From Campylobacter concisus (GTDB lineage Bacteria; Campylobacterota; Campylobacteria; Campylobacterales; Campylobacteraceae): DNA of 64,000 bases. A program made the position numbers and the translations under genes. The stretch covers positions 62,001-126,000 of the forward strand of contig NZ_PIRF01000001.1 of assembly GCF_003049705.1 (NCBI RefSeq). The letters run 5' to 3'. Positions 1-8,836 of the stretch are shown one piece after another (position 1 is the first letter of the stretch; every line of letters begins with the position of its first letter). The notes below the pieces were generated by a model that searched no databases, was not told the origin of the DNA, and worked only from the letters and a program-made list of their open reading frames with translations.

Positions 1-397
1 ATTCGCTCTCGCCCATCAGAGCGCCGCTATCTGCGTGGTAGTGCTTCGCCGTGCCCTCGCGGATGCCGTTTTTTAAGGGGTATTCGTTTGAGGGTTTGTC
101 CCTACCGTCAAAATAGTCCCTGTATCGCACCGCCGTGCCGCCCTGCACGTCTATCTCGCGTATGAGCGTGGGCGGCAGGGGTTTTAGCCTCGGATAGACC
201 ATGCCCATCGCATTTACGTCATATAGGTCCTCGACGCTGTAGCGAAGCATCTTTAACGTGCCGTCGTAGAGCTTGCCTTTTACGTAGTAAAGCCCGTTTT
301 TGAGGCTCGCTTCGGGCTTCATTACGACTTTTGGCTCTAGTGCTTGCGCACCGATGGCTAGAAGCGGAAGTAAAAATAGAAATTTTAGGATTTTCAC
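1..397 (-). CDS. Secreted YwqK/MORN-like protein (partial, C-terminus outside window)
   Basis: The frame is open from a GTG at 397 to the window edge, about 132 codons. A hydrophobic signal peptide of about 19 residues ends in AQA. Near the edge the sequence reads ...LKNGIREGTAKHYHADSGAL, the Asn-Gly...Glu-Gly...Tyr...Gly pattern of MORN/YwqK repeats found in outer-surface or antitoxin-annotated proteins. An AGGAAAA-like site precedes the GTG. Codons are GC-rich (GCG, CTC, CGC) compared with most of the window. Family membership rests on the repeat pattern only; function is unknown. Confidence 0.6.
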   Translation of the reverse strand, partial: MKILKFLFLLPLLAIGAQALEPKVVMKPEASLKNGLYYVKGKLYDGTLKMLRYSVEDLYDVNAMGMVYPRLKPLPPTLIREIDVQGGTAVRYRDYFDGRDKPSNEYPLKNGIREGTAKHYHADSGALMGESE

Positions 398-504
398 GGT
401 TTTTCCTGCTTTGTTTTATTTGGGTAATTTTAAATTTTGAAACTAAATTTAAGGTGAAGGCACGATTATTTCGGATGAGTTAAATTTTAGAATTCACGTC
501 AAAT

Positions 505-814
505 TTAGCCGTCTTTTAGCGCCTCCGCGACGACCGTCCACTCTTGCACGAGCCTTTCAAAGCTAAAATTTGCATTCGCCGAGCTAGTCGAGGGTAGCTT
601 GACTGGTTCTTTACCCGTTGCGTTTAAAATTTGATTTTTAGGTTTTTTTCGCAAATTTCATAAGCCTTGCCGCCGTTTGAAAACACCTGCGCTATGCGCA
701 CGCCGCTAAAAATCGGCTCTAAATTTGCAGGCGCGACGGCGGTCATTTTAGCATCGCTCGAGCCCTTTATCTCGCACGATGTCGCCAGCGTGTTTGCGGA
801 TTTGCGTAGTAAAA
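505..814 (-). pseudogene. Decayed copy of the DNA-deoxyinosine glycosylase gene
   Basis: This stretch is clearly homologous to the intact gene at 2096-2596. On the minus strand it keeps YYANPQ, then jumps directly to CEIKGSSDAKMTAVAPANLEP, so roughly 110 bases covering the middle of the enzyme are gone and the frame is broken at the joint. Further on it keeps SGVRIAQVFSNGGKAYEIC, then more frameshifts and stops before an AEALKDG tail. Divergence from the intact copy is considerable and its bases are GC-richer, so it is an old duplicate or a xenologue and not a recent tandem copy. Confidence 0.8.
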
Positions 815-934
815 ACTAAATTTACCAATAAATTTAACTGCTTGTTTTGAGTTTATCGTTTTAGAAGTTCTTTTATCGTAACAACGATTTTATAAAATTT
901 ACTGGGAAAATTTAGTTTAAAATGCAAAATAGCA

Positions 935-954
935 GGGCGCATCTTGCTGCGCCC
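935..954 (-). terminator. Hairpin terminator of the DUF4198 gene
   Basis: GGGCGCA (935-941) and TGCGCCC (948-954) form a perfect seven-pair GC-rich stem with a six-base loop. It lies about 40 bases past the stop of the minus-strand DUF4198 gene and is followed on that strand by a T-rich stretch. Nothing else is visible between 815 and 991. Confidence 0.65.
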
Positions 955-991
955 ATTAATAAATTTGAGATGCGATCTTGTAAATTTTGAT

Positions 992-1744
992 CTATTTTAG
1001 CTCAAACGCAAGAGTTGCTGCGATCGTCTCGTCATCGCAAATTTTTGAGTCTGCAAACGGCATTTTATGCACCACTTGTAGTAGCCACTTTCCAGGTTTA
1101 AGAGCTAGCACCTCTATCGTGCCGTCTGGCTCAGTTTCGCCGTGAAATGCACTTTTTTCTTTTAAAAAGCCGTCAAATGTTCCATTAAGCGTAGCGCTTT
1201 CTAGCGGTTTACCTTCAAATAGAATTTTAACTTTAAACGGTACGCCAACTTTGAAATTTGCCGGATTTTCAAGCGGAACTATCTCTAAACGCTGATTGGA
1301 AGGCTTTGTTACAGAGTTGTCCTTCGCGTTTTTGTTTATGACGCCTTTTGCGCTCATGCTCGCTTTTTTGCAGTATTTGGCGTCTTTGATATCCTCTTTG
1401 GTTTTGCCCATGTGCCATGTGCCATCGCTAGCTTTTGTCCAAAATGTAGGCTTGTACTCGCCAGCTATAAGGTAAGAGCCGTCTTCAAGCTTTCCTCTTT
1501 CGTAGTGGTAGTTTTCACCGCTTTGTTTTAGGCTAAGCTTTTCGCCGTTTTTGGCTATGACGTACGGGGCTTCAAATAGTCCGGTCTTGTTGTCTGGTAT
1601 CTTTTCAACTGTCGGAAAATCGTCCGCATAGCCGATATCAACGCTAGTTACGTCCTTGCTGTTTCCAAATAGCCAAAACTCATGGGCCAAAGAATGGCTG
1701 CTAAAAGCCGCCAAAGCCAAAAGTGCAAATAAATGCTTGTTCAT
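992..1744 (-). CDS. DUF4198 family periplasmic protein (copy 1)
   Basis: A 250-residue protein with a cleavable signal peptide ending at LAHEFW. The mature protein begins with HEFW and contains the DUF4198 hallmarks: a GYADDFP segment near residue 40, SGENYHYERG, and a C-terminal beta-sandwich with GTFDGFL and KPGKWLLQV. DUF4198 proteins are periplasmic and are often linked to metal (nickel or cobalt) uptake; no transporter genes adjoin this one, so the role is open. A second copy lies at 52789-53568 with the same domain plan. AAAGGAT precedes the ATG. Codon use is AT-rich, unlike the flanking GC-rich pieces. Confidence 0.8.
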   Translation of the reverse strand: MNKHLFALLALAAFSSHSLAHEFWLFGNSKDVTSVDIGYADDFPTVEKIPDNKTGLFEAPYVIAKNGEKLSLKQSGENYHYERGKLEDGSYLIAGEYKPTFWTKASDGTWHMGKTKEDIKDAKYCKKASMSAKGVINKNAKDNSVTKPSNQRLEIVPLENPANFKVGVPFKVKILFEGKPLESATLNGTFDGFLKEKSAFHGETEPDGTIEVLALKPGKWLLQVVHKMPFADSKICDDETIAATLAFELK

Positions 1745-2095
1745 TACCTATCCTTTTAGATTAAGATGTCTATTTTTTATGTTTCTAATATATGCCACAA
1801 AAATATTTTTAAATTTCTACATAACTAAATTTTGCTATTGCTTTAATAAATTTAGTAATCAAAACTGATTTTGTTCATTTAAATTTATAAAATAATACAA
1901 GTATTAAAAATACTTTAGCCACTGAAAATTTAAATCAATGGTGCAATTATATCAAAATAATAACCAATGTCAATATAAAAATAATTTTTTTATTTTAAAA
2001 AACGGTATAGTTAGTTAAGTTACTCAAGAAGGTAATTTTTACTAAAAGACTAATAAGCATAGAGACGAAAGACGAAGCTGTTTTGAGTTTTTGAC
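1745..2095 (-). promoter_or_regulatory. Promoter and long AT-rich leader of the DUF4198 gene
   Basis: On the minus strand a consensus TTGACA (1973-1968) and TATAAT (1951-1946) are separated by 16 bases, an unusually complete sigma-70 promoter for this genus. The predicted start near 1938 gives a leader of about 195 bases before the ATG at 1744. The leader holds a small AT hairpin (AAGTATT/AATACTT, 1899-1915). I recognise no known riboswitch and see no other gene in this interval. Confidence 0.55.
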
Positions 2096-2596
2096 TTACT
2101 TTAAAACCTCAGCTATCGCCGACCATTCGCTTGCAAGTTTATCTATACTAAATTTGGCATTTGCAGGGCTGGTTGATGGTAGCTTTATCACTACATTTTT
2201 GGTCGCTTTTAAAATCTCGTCTTCTAAATATTTTTTACAAATTTCATAAGCCTTACCGCCGTTTGCGTAAACTTGCGCTATGCGCGCTCCACTAAAAATC
2301 GGCTCCAAATTTGCAGGTTCGATAGCGGTCATTTTAGCATCGCTCGAGCCCTTTATCTCGCACGAGATCGCAGCGTCGTAGATGGCGATGCGGCTGGCGA
2401 TTAGGAAATTTATCTTTTCATCCGTGCTTGTAGGCACCGAAGCGTTTAAAATCCCGGCCAGCACTCGCCAAAAGCGGTTTTGCGGATTTGCGTAGTAAAA
2501 GCCCAGCTTGCGAGAAACGACGGAAGGAAAGGAGCCGAGGATTAAAATTTTAGAATTTTTATCGAAAATCGGTTTAAAAGGATGGGTTTGGCTCAT
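2096..2596 (-). CDS. DNA-deoxyinosine glycosylase (UDG family 6, HDG-type)
   Basis: A 166-residue protein with the hypoxanthine-DNA glycosylase signature: ILGSFPS at 18-24, then FYYANPQNRFW at 33-43, where an Asn in this motif is the proposed catalytic residue of the family. SRIAIYDA and a C-terminal LPSTSPAN motif (PSTSxAN) complete the fold. The enzyme removes deaminated adenine (hypoxanthine) from DNA during base excision repair. It is a single gene between POR and DUF4198. A decayed second copy sits at 505-814. The family name is firm; the exact substrate is inferred from the subfamily. Confidence 0.8.
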   Translation of the reverse strand: MSQTHPFKPIFDKNSKILILGSFPSVVSRKLGFYYANPQNRFWRVLAGILNASVPTSTDEKINFLIASRIAIYDAAISCEIKGSSDAKMTAIEPANLEPIFSGARIAQVYANGGKAYEICKKYLEDEILKATKNVVIKLPSTSPANAKFSIDKLASEWSAIAEVLK

Positions 2597-2729
2597 TTTG
2601 CGCCTTTTAAATTTCCTGCGTTAAATTTAAAATTTCAAATTTGAAAGCAAATTTAACCGCCCAAACGAGCAGCCAAATTTACGGATATTTTCCCTCGCCC
2701 GTCAAATTTAGGCGAGAGAAATTTGCGCT

Positions 2730-5700
2730 TTACTCGGCTGCGGTGCCGACAGAGGTATCCTCGGCGCTCTCAGGCGCACTAGACTCGACCTCGTCGCTAA
2801 AATCAGCTAAGCTTAGGCGTTTTAGCTGGCGGTAGCGTCTTTGCGCGTCGGCCTTATTTTTAGCCAGCAGCTCGTCCGCGTGCTGCGGGTTAGTTTTCTT
2901 AAGCGAATTGTAGCGAACTTCGTTTAGCAAAAACTCCTCGTAAAGCGACCAGTCCGGCTCTTTTGAGGTCATTTTGAGCGGATTTTTGCCCTCTTTGATT
3001 AGGTGCGGATCGTAGACGTAGGTCGGCCAGTAGCCGCACTTGGTCGCTAGCTCGCCTTGACCTCCGGAGTAGGCCATACCGCCTTTTATACCGTGCGCGA
3101 TGCACGGCGAATACGCTATCACGAGGCTAGGTCCGTCGTAGGCCTCGGCTGCGGCGATGGCTTTTATCGTGTTTGCCTGGCTCGCGTTTGAGTTGATCTG
3201 CGCTACGAAGATATTTCCGTAGGTCATCGCGATATAGCCTAGGTCTTTTTTCTGCATCGGTTTACCGGAGGCCGTAAACTGCGCTATGGAGCCTGCGCGG
3301 CTTGATTTTGAGCTTTGACCGCCGGTGTTTGAGTAGACTTCGGTGTCAAGTACGAGCACGTTTACGTTCTCGCCGCTAGCTAGTACGTGATCAAGACCGC
3401 CAAAGCCGATGTCGTAGGCCCAGCCGTCGCCGCCGATGATCCACTGGGATTTTTTGACGAGGTATCTTTTTAGCTCTAAAATTTCTTTTACGCCCTCTAC
3501 GTCTAAATTTTGCTCCAAAATCGGCGTTAAAATTTTAGCGATTTGCGTCGTTTTCTCGCCGTCGTTTTTGTGCGCGATCCAGTCGGAGTATAGCGCGGCT
3601 AGGGCATTTGGCGCGGCATCCTTGGTGCGCAACATCACGTCTTCGATGCGGTGGCGAAGCGTCTCTACCGCGACGTTCATACCCATGCCAAACTCCGCAT
3701 TATCCTCAAACAGCGAATTCGCCCACGCTACACCCTTGCCCTCTTTGTTTGTCGTATAAGGCGTCGAAGGCGCGCTACCGCCGTAGATCGAGCTACAACC
3801 AGTCGCGTTTGCCACGATCATACGGTCGCCGAATAGTCTCGTGACAAGCCCGATATAAGGCGTCTCGCCGCAACCCGGGCATGCGCCGTGAAACTCAAAT
3901 AGCGGCTGAGCAAATCCCACGCCCTTGACGCTTTCTTTGCTCATTAGATCGTCTTTGTAGGTTACTTTTTTAAACAAATAATCGGCGTTTTCCTGCTCAT
4001 TTTTCTCCATTTCCTCGGCTAGAGGTACCATGACGAGCGATTTTTCCTTGCTCGGGCAAATTTGAGCGCACAGTTCGCAGCCGGTGCAGTCAAGCGGACT
4101 AACTTGGATTTTATATTTTAGCCCTTTTACCTCTTTGCCTTTGGCGTCTAGGACGTGATCTTGTACGGTTTGCGGCGCGGCGGCGAGCTCGTTTTCATCG
4201 ATTAGAAACGGCCTGATGACCGCGTGCGGGCAGACGAAGGCGCACTGGTTGCACTGGATGCAATTTTCCTCGATCCACTTCGGCACCATTACGCCGATGC
4301 CGCGTTTTTCGTAGGCCGTCGTGCCTGATTTAAAGTGTCCGTCTTCAAAGCCCACAAAGGCCGAAACAGGCAAGCTATCGCCCCTAGCGGCGTTGATAGG
4401 CTTGACGATTTTTTCTATAAATTCGTCGCCGACGTATTTTTCCTCCGCGCTCGCGTCATCCGTCAAATTTGCCCAGCTAGGGTCGATCGCAACCTTAACC
4501 AGTCCGTCCGCGCCCATGTCTATAGCCTTGTAGTTCATCTCTACGATCGCTTCGCCCTTTTTGGCATAGGCTTTGTGCGCGTACTCTTTCATGTACTTTT
4601 GCGCGTCGGCAAACGGGATGATGTCAGCTAGCTTAAAAAACGCCGACTGCATGATGGTATTCGTGCGGTTTTTTAGCCCGATCTCGCGAGCTAGCTTAGT
4701 GGCGTTGATGATGTAGAAATTTACCTTTTTAGCGGCTAAAATTTTCTTTACTTTATTCGGCAGTTTAGCGACCGTCTGCTCGGCGTCCCAGATCGAGTTT
4801 AGCAGGAATGTCCCGCCCTCGCGGATACCGTCTATCACATCGTAAATTTCAAGATACGCCGCAACCGAGCAGGCTACGAAGTGCGGATTTGAGACGAGGT
4901 AGGTCGAGCGGATCGGGTTTTTACCGAAACGCAGGTGCGAGCGCGTGTAGCCGCCGGATTTTTTACTGTCGTAGGCAAAATACGCCTGCGCGTAAAGATC
5001 GGTTTTATCGCCGATGATTTTGATTGAGTTTTTATTAGCTCCCACGGTACCGTCCGCGCCAAGGCCGTAAAATAGGCACTCTTTCACGCTTGCGTCGCTT
5101 AGCGAAATTTTCTCGCCGACTTTTAGCGAGGTGAAGGTCACGTCGTCCTCGATACCGACGGTAAAGCCGTTTTTGGGTTCGCTTAAATTTAGATTTTCAA
5201 AGACGGCTAGCATCTGAGCCGGATCGACGTCTTTTGAGCTTAGGCCGTAGCGGCCGCCTACGATCACGGGCTGATTTTTGCGTCCGTAAAACGCCGCCTT
5301 GACGTCCAGATATAGCGGCTCGCCCAGGCTTCCCGGCTCTTTCGTGCGGTCTAGTACGGCGATCTTTTCTACTGTTTCAGGCATCACGTCAAAGAGGTAT
5401 TTTAGGCTAAACGGACGGTATAGATGTATCTTTAGCACGCCCACTTTTTCGCCCTTTGCGCGTAGGTGATCGACGACTTCTTCTAGAGTTTGCGTAACAG
5501 AGCCCATCGCGACCACGATGCGCGTAGCGTGCGGATCGCCGTAATAATTAAACGGTCTATAATCGCGTCCCGTGATTTTTGAAATTTCTTTTAGATACTC
5601 GGCCACGATATCAGGCACCGCGTCGTAGTAGCGGTTGGCTAGCTCGCGCGTCTGGAAGTAGATATCGTCGTTTTGCGCCGTGCCGCGAGTTTTAGGGCTC

Positions 5701-6332
5701 TCGGGGCTTAGCGCCTCGTCTCTAAATTTTTGCAGCGCCTCGCGGTCTAACAGTCTATCAAAGTGAGCGTAGTCAAGCACCTCGATCTTTTGTATCTCGT
5801 GGCTCGTGCGAAATCCGTCGAAAAAGTGCAAAAACGGCACGCGACCCTTGATCGCAGCTAGGTGCGCGACGCCCGCGATATCCATGACCTCTTGCACGGA
5901 GCCGCTTGCCAGCATAGCAAAGCCAGTTTGCCGACAGGCATAGATATCCTGATGATCGCCAAAGATAGAAAGCGCCTGGGCCGCGATAGAGCGCGCGCTC
6001 ACGTGGATGACGCCGGGTAGTAGTTGGCCTGCGATCTTGTACATATTTGGGATTTTTAGTAAAAGACCTTGCGAAGCCGTGTATGTCGTAGTTAGCGCAC
6101 CCACTTGCAGCGAGCCGTGCACGGTGCCCGCAGCCCCGCCTTCGCTTTGCATTTCGACGACTTTAACGGGCATGCCGAATAAATTTTTCTTACCCTGGGC
6201 CGCCCACATATCGGTGTAATCAGCCATCGGCGAGCTAGGAGTGATCGGGTAGATGCCAGCAACCTCCGTAAATGCGTAAGCCGCATGCGCCGCAGCCTCG
6301 TTTCCGTCCATAGTTTTCATTATTTTAGCCAT
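2730..6332 (-). CDS. nifJ: Pyruvate:ferredoxin/flavodoxin oxidoreductase
   Basis: A full-length 1,200-residue single-chain enzyme that converts pyruvate and CoA to acetyl-CoA and CO2 while reducing flavodoxin or ferredoxin. The N-terminal pyrimidine-binding domain carries GIYPITPSSPM. Two [4Fe-4S] sites lie at about residue 690 (CIQCNQCAFVCP) and 745 (CTGCELCAQICP). The thiamine-diphosphate domain starts with CPGCGETPY near 816 and contains the NATGCSS segment. The start is supported by AAGGCGG upstream. Codons are strikingly GC-rich (GCG, GCC, CGC, CTC) relative to the AT-rich codons used from 6.5 kb onwards. The flavodoxin gene at 8837 encodes a likely electron acceptor. Confidence 0.95.
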   Translation of the reverse strand: MAKIMKTMDGNEAAAHAAYAFTEVAGIYPITPSSPMADYTDMWAAQGKKNLFGMPVKVVEMQSEGGAAGTVHGSLQVGALTTTYTASQGLLLKIPNMYKIAGQLLPGVIHVSARSIAAQALSIFGDHQDIYACRQTGFAMLASGSVQEVMDIAGVAHLAAIKGRVPFLHFFDGFRTSHEIQKIEVLDYAHFDRLLDREALQKFRDEALSPESPKTRGTAQNDDIYFQTRELANRYYDAVPDIVAEYLKEISKITGRDYRPFNYYGDPHATRIVVAMGSVTQTLEEVVDHLRAKGEKVGVLKIHLYRPFSLKYLFDVMPETVEKIAVLDRTKEPGSLGEPLYLDVKAAFYGRKNQPVIVGGRYGLSSKDVDPAQMLAVFENLNLSEPKNGFTVGIEDDVTFTSLKVGEKISLSDASVKECLFYGLGADGTVGANKNSIKIIGDKTDLYAQAYFAYDSKKSGGYTRSHLRFGKNPIRSTYLVSNPHFVACSVAAYLEIYDVIDGIREGGTFLLNSIWDAEQTVAKLPNKVKKILAAKKVNFYIINATKLAREIGLKNRTNTIMQSAFFKLADIIPFADAQKYMKEYAHKAYAKKGEAIVEMNYKAIDMGADGLVKVAIDPSWANLTDDASAEEKYVGDEFIEKIVKPINAARGDSLPVSAFVGFEDGHFKSGTTAYEKRGIGVMVPKWIEENCIQCNQCAFVCPHAVIRPFLIDENELAAAPQTVQDHVLDAKGKEVKGLKYKIQVSPLDCTGCELCAQICPSKEKSLVMVPLAEEMEKNEQENADYLFKKVTYKDDLMSKESVKGVGFAQPLFEFHGACPGCGETPYIGLVTRLFGDRMIVANATGCSSIYGGSAPSTPYTTNKEGKGVAWANSLFEDNAEFGMGMNVAVETLRHRIEDVMLRTKDAAPNALAALYSDWIAHKNDGEKTTQIAKILTPILEQNLDVEGVKEILELKRYLVKKSQWIIGGDGWAYDIGFGGLDHVLASGENVNVLVLDTEVYSNTGGQSSKSSRAGSIAQFTASGKPMQKKDLGYIAMTYGNIFVAQINSNASQANTIKAIAAAEAYDGPSLVIAYSPCIAHGIKGGMAYSGGQGELATKCGYWPTYVYDPHLIKEGKNPLKMTSKEPDWSLYEEFLLNEVRYNSLKKTNPQHADELLAKNKADAQRRYRQLKRLSLADFSDEVESSAPESAEDTSVGTAAE

Positions 6333-6373
6333 TTTTCCGCCTTAAATTTTCTTACGATTTTTAAAAATCTTTT

Positions 6374-6379
6374 ATTATA
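6374..6379 (-). promoter_or_regulatory. Candidate -10 box for nifJ
   Basis: TATAAT reads on the minus strand about 42 bases upstream of the nifJ ATG. Campylobacter promoters often lack a -35 box, and none is obvious here. The interval 6333-6500 lies between divergent genes and is otherwise featureless. Confidence 0.4.
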
Positions 6380-6500
6380 GAGCTAGTTTCCAAAATATAC
6401 TATTAATCTATGTCATTAATAAATTCCGAGAATTTTGCCTTTTAAATTACTAACTTTAAGCAAAATTCCATTACCTTAATGAAAAAATTAAGGATAAAAT

Positions 6501-7664
6501 TTGATAAGCGTTCATAGGGTAGCCTATTTAAGGGTTATAGCTCTTGCTTTTTGTGCTTTTATATTTAACACTACTGAGTTTGTCCCAGTGCCACTTTTAA
6601 GTGATATTGCAAAAGATTTTGACATGAGCACGGCCGATACCGGTCTTATCATCACGATTTATGCGTGGAGCGTCACGATACTCTCTTTACCGCTTATGCT
6701 TTTAACTGCAAATTTAGAGAGAAGATCTCTTCTTTTAAAAGTTTTTATCGTATTTGTTGTAGCTCATACGCTTTGTGCCTTTGCTTGGAATTTTAAAATT
6801 TTAATTATTGCTCGGTTGATGATAGCTATTGCTCATGCTATTTTTTGGGCTATCACTGCTTCACTTGCTGTTAGGCTAGCTCCGATAAATAAAAGCTCGC
6901 AAGCTCTTGGACTGCTAGCTCTTGGCACATCGCTAGCGATGATACTTGGTCTGCCACTTGGAAGAATTTTAGGTGATGCACTTGGTTGGCGTGTGACCTT
7001 TGGGCTGATCGGAATTTTTGCTGTTGGTGTTGGAGCTTGGCTATATAAAATTTTGCCACTTCTACCAAGTAAAAACTCAGGCTCACTTAAAAGCTTACCA
7101 GAACTTGCAAGGAATGGCCTTTTAATGGTCGTATTTTTACTAACGGCAATTATCATAAGCGCGCATTTTAGCACCTATAGCTACATTGAGCCATTTGCAA
7201 AAGATATCAGTGGCTTTGATGGGAAATTTATCACAATATTCTTGCTTATATTTGGTGTTGCTGGCGTAGTTGCAAGCCTGCTTTTCTCTAAATTTTATAA
7301 GCTCATTCCAAATGCATTTTCAGCAATTTCTATCATGCTTATTTTATGTTGCTTGCTTGTGTTAAATTTTATTGCTAAAAATGAAGTTTTAATGCTAGTT
7401 TTAGCCTTTATTTGGGGGCTTGGTATAGCCGGTGTAAACATGAGTTTTCAAATAAAAGTACTAAATTTAGCCTCAAATGCTACTGACGCTGCAATGGCGA
7501 TATTTTCGGCTATTTATAACATAGGTATCGGAGCAGGGACGCTAATAGGGCATCAAACGATAGTTTATTTAGGCGAACAAAATATCGGTAATGTCGGTAG
7601 TTTTTTTGCCGCAAGCGGACTTATCATATTTTTGTTTGCGGTATCTAAGATTAAAAGAGTTTAG
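6501..7664 (+). CDS. MFS exporter, sugar-efflux (SotB/AraJ) type
   Basis: A 387-residue inner-membrane protein with about 12 hydrophobic helices. The N-terminus has the NTTEFVPVPLLSDIA motif typical of DHA1-family sugar or drug efflux proteins of the SotB/AraJ group, followed by a helix-3 LERRSLLL loop. The start is TTG, supported by AAGGA seven bases upstream and the lack of a better in-frame ATG before helix 1. It stands alone between nifJ (divergent) and the iron-regulated operon. The substrate cannot be told from sequence. Confidence 0.8.
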   Translation: MISVHRVAYLRVIALAFCAFIFNTTEFVPVPLLSDIAKDFDMSTADTGLIITIYAWSVTILSLPLMLLTANLERRSLLLKVFIVFVVAHTLCAFAWNFKILIIARLMIAIAHAIFWAITASLAVRLAPINKSSQALGLLALGTSLAMILGLPLGRILGDALGWRVTFGLIGIFAVGVGAWLYKILPLLPSKNSGSLKSLPELARNGLLMVVFLLTAIIISAHFSTYSYIEPFAKDISGFDGKFITIFLLIFGVAGVVASLLFSKFYKLIPNAFSAISIMLILCCLLVLNFIAKNEVLMLVLAFIWGLGIAGVNMSFQIKVLNLASNATDAAMAIFSAIYNIGIGAGTLIGHQTIVYLGEQNIGNVGSFFAASGLIIFLFAVSKIKRV

Positions 7665-7709
7665 ATGTTTAAATGTCTAAGTAAAACGTTACAAATTTCT
7701 ACATATAAG

Positions 7710-7769
7710 TGATAATAAGTATCATAACTAAGAAAAATTTTAGTTAAGCTTCCTTATAATCATTATCAG
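7710..7769 (+). promoter_or_regulatory. Two Fur-box-like sites upstream of the flavodoxin operon
   Basis: Site 1 (7710-7724) is a perfect TGATA-N5-TATCA dyad. Site 2 (7754-7769) contains ATAATCATTATC, which matches the last 12 bases of the classical 19-base Fur consensus. They lie 28-87 bases before the DUF2325 start. The fur gene is at 62496 in this window. From memory, the orthologous C. jejuni operon is iron- and Fur-regulated. Confidence 0.65.
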
Positions 7770-7796
7770 AAAATGAATAAATTTTAGGAGCTTATT

Positions 7797-8108
7797 ATGT
7801 CAGTTTTAGTTATCGGTGCAGATGAGATAACGCCTATCAAGGCAGTTTTACATGATTTGGGAGCTGAGAAGATAGAACACTGGGATGCTAGAAATGAAAA
7901 CCGTGTAAATCGCAAGCCAATCCCTCAAGATACCGAGTGTGTGGTGATGCTAACTAGTTTTTTAAACCACAACACTATGAAGACTATTAAAACTCAAGCA
8001 AAAAAGAGAAATATTCCAATTGTTTGTGCAAAAAGAAGCGTTAGCTGCGTATTTTGCGAGTACTGCAAGGTCTTTGGGCTAGATAAGGAATTTGGATGCA
8101 AAGAATAA
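7797..8108 (+). CDS. DUF2325 protein
   Basis: A 103-residue cytoplasmic protein with the DUF2325 plan: MSVLVIGADEI at the N-terminus, an HWDARN segment, a TSFLNHNTMK stretch, then IPIVCAKRSVSCVFCEYC. The C-terminal CxxCxxC cluster plus a final Cys suggest metal binding. It is first in an operon with an unknown gene (3-base gap) and fldA. TAGGAG precedes the ATG. Two Fur-box-like sites upstream imply induction under iron limitation. Molecular function is unknown. Confidence 0.8.
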   Translation: MSVLVIGADEITPIKAVLHDLGAEKIEHWDARNENRVNRKPIPQDTECVVMLTSFLNHNTMKTIKTQAKKRNIPIVCAKRSVSCVFCEYCKVFGLDKEFGCKE

Positions 8109-8111
8109 TCA

Positions 8112-8825
8112 ATGAGATTCGGGCTTTTATCAGATATTGGCGAAATAACTCCAAATATTTTTGCAAAGCTTGATAGGCTTTCACGTGCAAAAATTTTTAT
8201 TGCACTTTATAATTCTGGCGTAGAAAGTGAGCTAAAAATACCACTTTCTTACGCTAAATTTCTAAATTTCAAAGAAATTTTTGAGGCTAGGGTAAATTTC
8301 CTACTTTATGAAAAATGTCTAAATTTTAAGCCAGCAGATCGCTTTTGTATTTCATCAAATATCATCATAAATGCTTATTTAAAAGGCGACTTTTCAAAGA
8401 TCAAATTTATAGCAAAAGAGCCAAAAATGGCAGCTGCAAAGATGATAAAAATGCTTTATGTAAGTGGGAAATTTGAGTTTTGTATCGATGCGGCACAGAT
8501 GTTTTGTCAATTTGTTTATGATAAAATACGCCTCCGCCATCAAGATAAAGAGGTCGTGCTAAATGGTGGTGTCATTTCGGTTAAAAAAGATGGTAAAAAT
8601 TTGCTCAGCGTCATGCCAAGCTTTAAAAAAGTGAGCTTTGATGATATGAGAAATTTAAACGACGATATAGATAGAGCTGTCGGTGTGCTTGGTCACGAGT
8701 GCGAGATGGTTTATATTGTTTTTCCTAGAAATGAGGAATTTAGGCGACACGTTGAGGTTAGGCACTGTTATGCGAGAGGTTTGATTAAGCTTGTGCCTTA
8801 TACGATTATTAGTAAAATTTTTTAA
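8112..8825 (+). CDS. Conserved Campylobacter protein of unknown function (fldA operon)
   Basis: A 237-residue soluble protein without signal peptide or membrane segment. It matches, from memory, the conserved gene found between the DUF2325 gene and fldA in C. jejuni. I recognise no catalytic motif. Scattered Cys residues (KCLNF, RFCISS, EFCID, MFCQF, HECEMV) could bind a metal but form no standard cluster. Placement three bases after the DUF2325 gene and 11 bases before fldA implies co-expression under Fur. Confidence 0.7.
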   Translation: MRFGLLSDIGEITPNIFAKLDRLSRAKIFIALYNSGVESELKIPLSYAKFLNFKEIFEARVNFLLYEKCLNFKPADRFCISSNIIINAYLKGDFSKIKFIAKEPKMAAAKMIKMLYVSGKFEFCIDAAQMFCQFVYDKIRLRHQDKEVVLNGGVISVKKDGKNLLSVMPSFKKVSFDDMRNLNDDIDRAVGVLGHECEMVYIVFPRNEEFRRHVEVRHCYARGLIKLVPYTIISKIF

Positions 8826-8836
8826 AAAGGATAAAA

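Noticed and set aside
505-2596. DUF4198 gene flanked by glycosylase copies as a composite transposon
   Set aside because: No transposase, no terminal inverted repeats and no target duplication; the flanking copies are ordinary gene sequence.
2899-5062. Several long frames opposite or within nifJ
   Set aside because: They are shadows caused by GC-rich codons in nifJ; none has a ribosome site or a recognisable domain.
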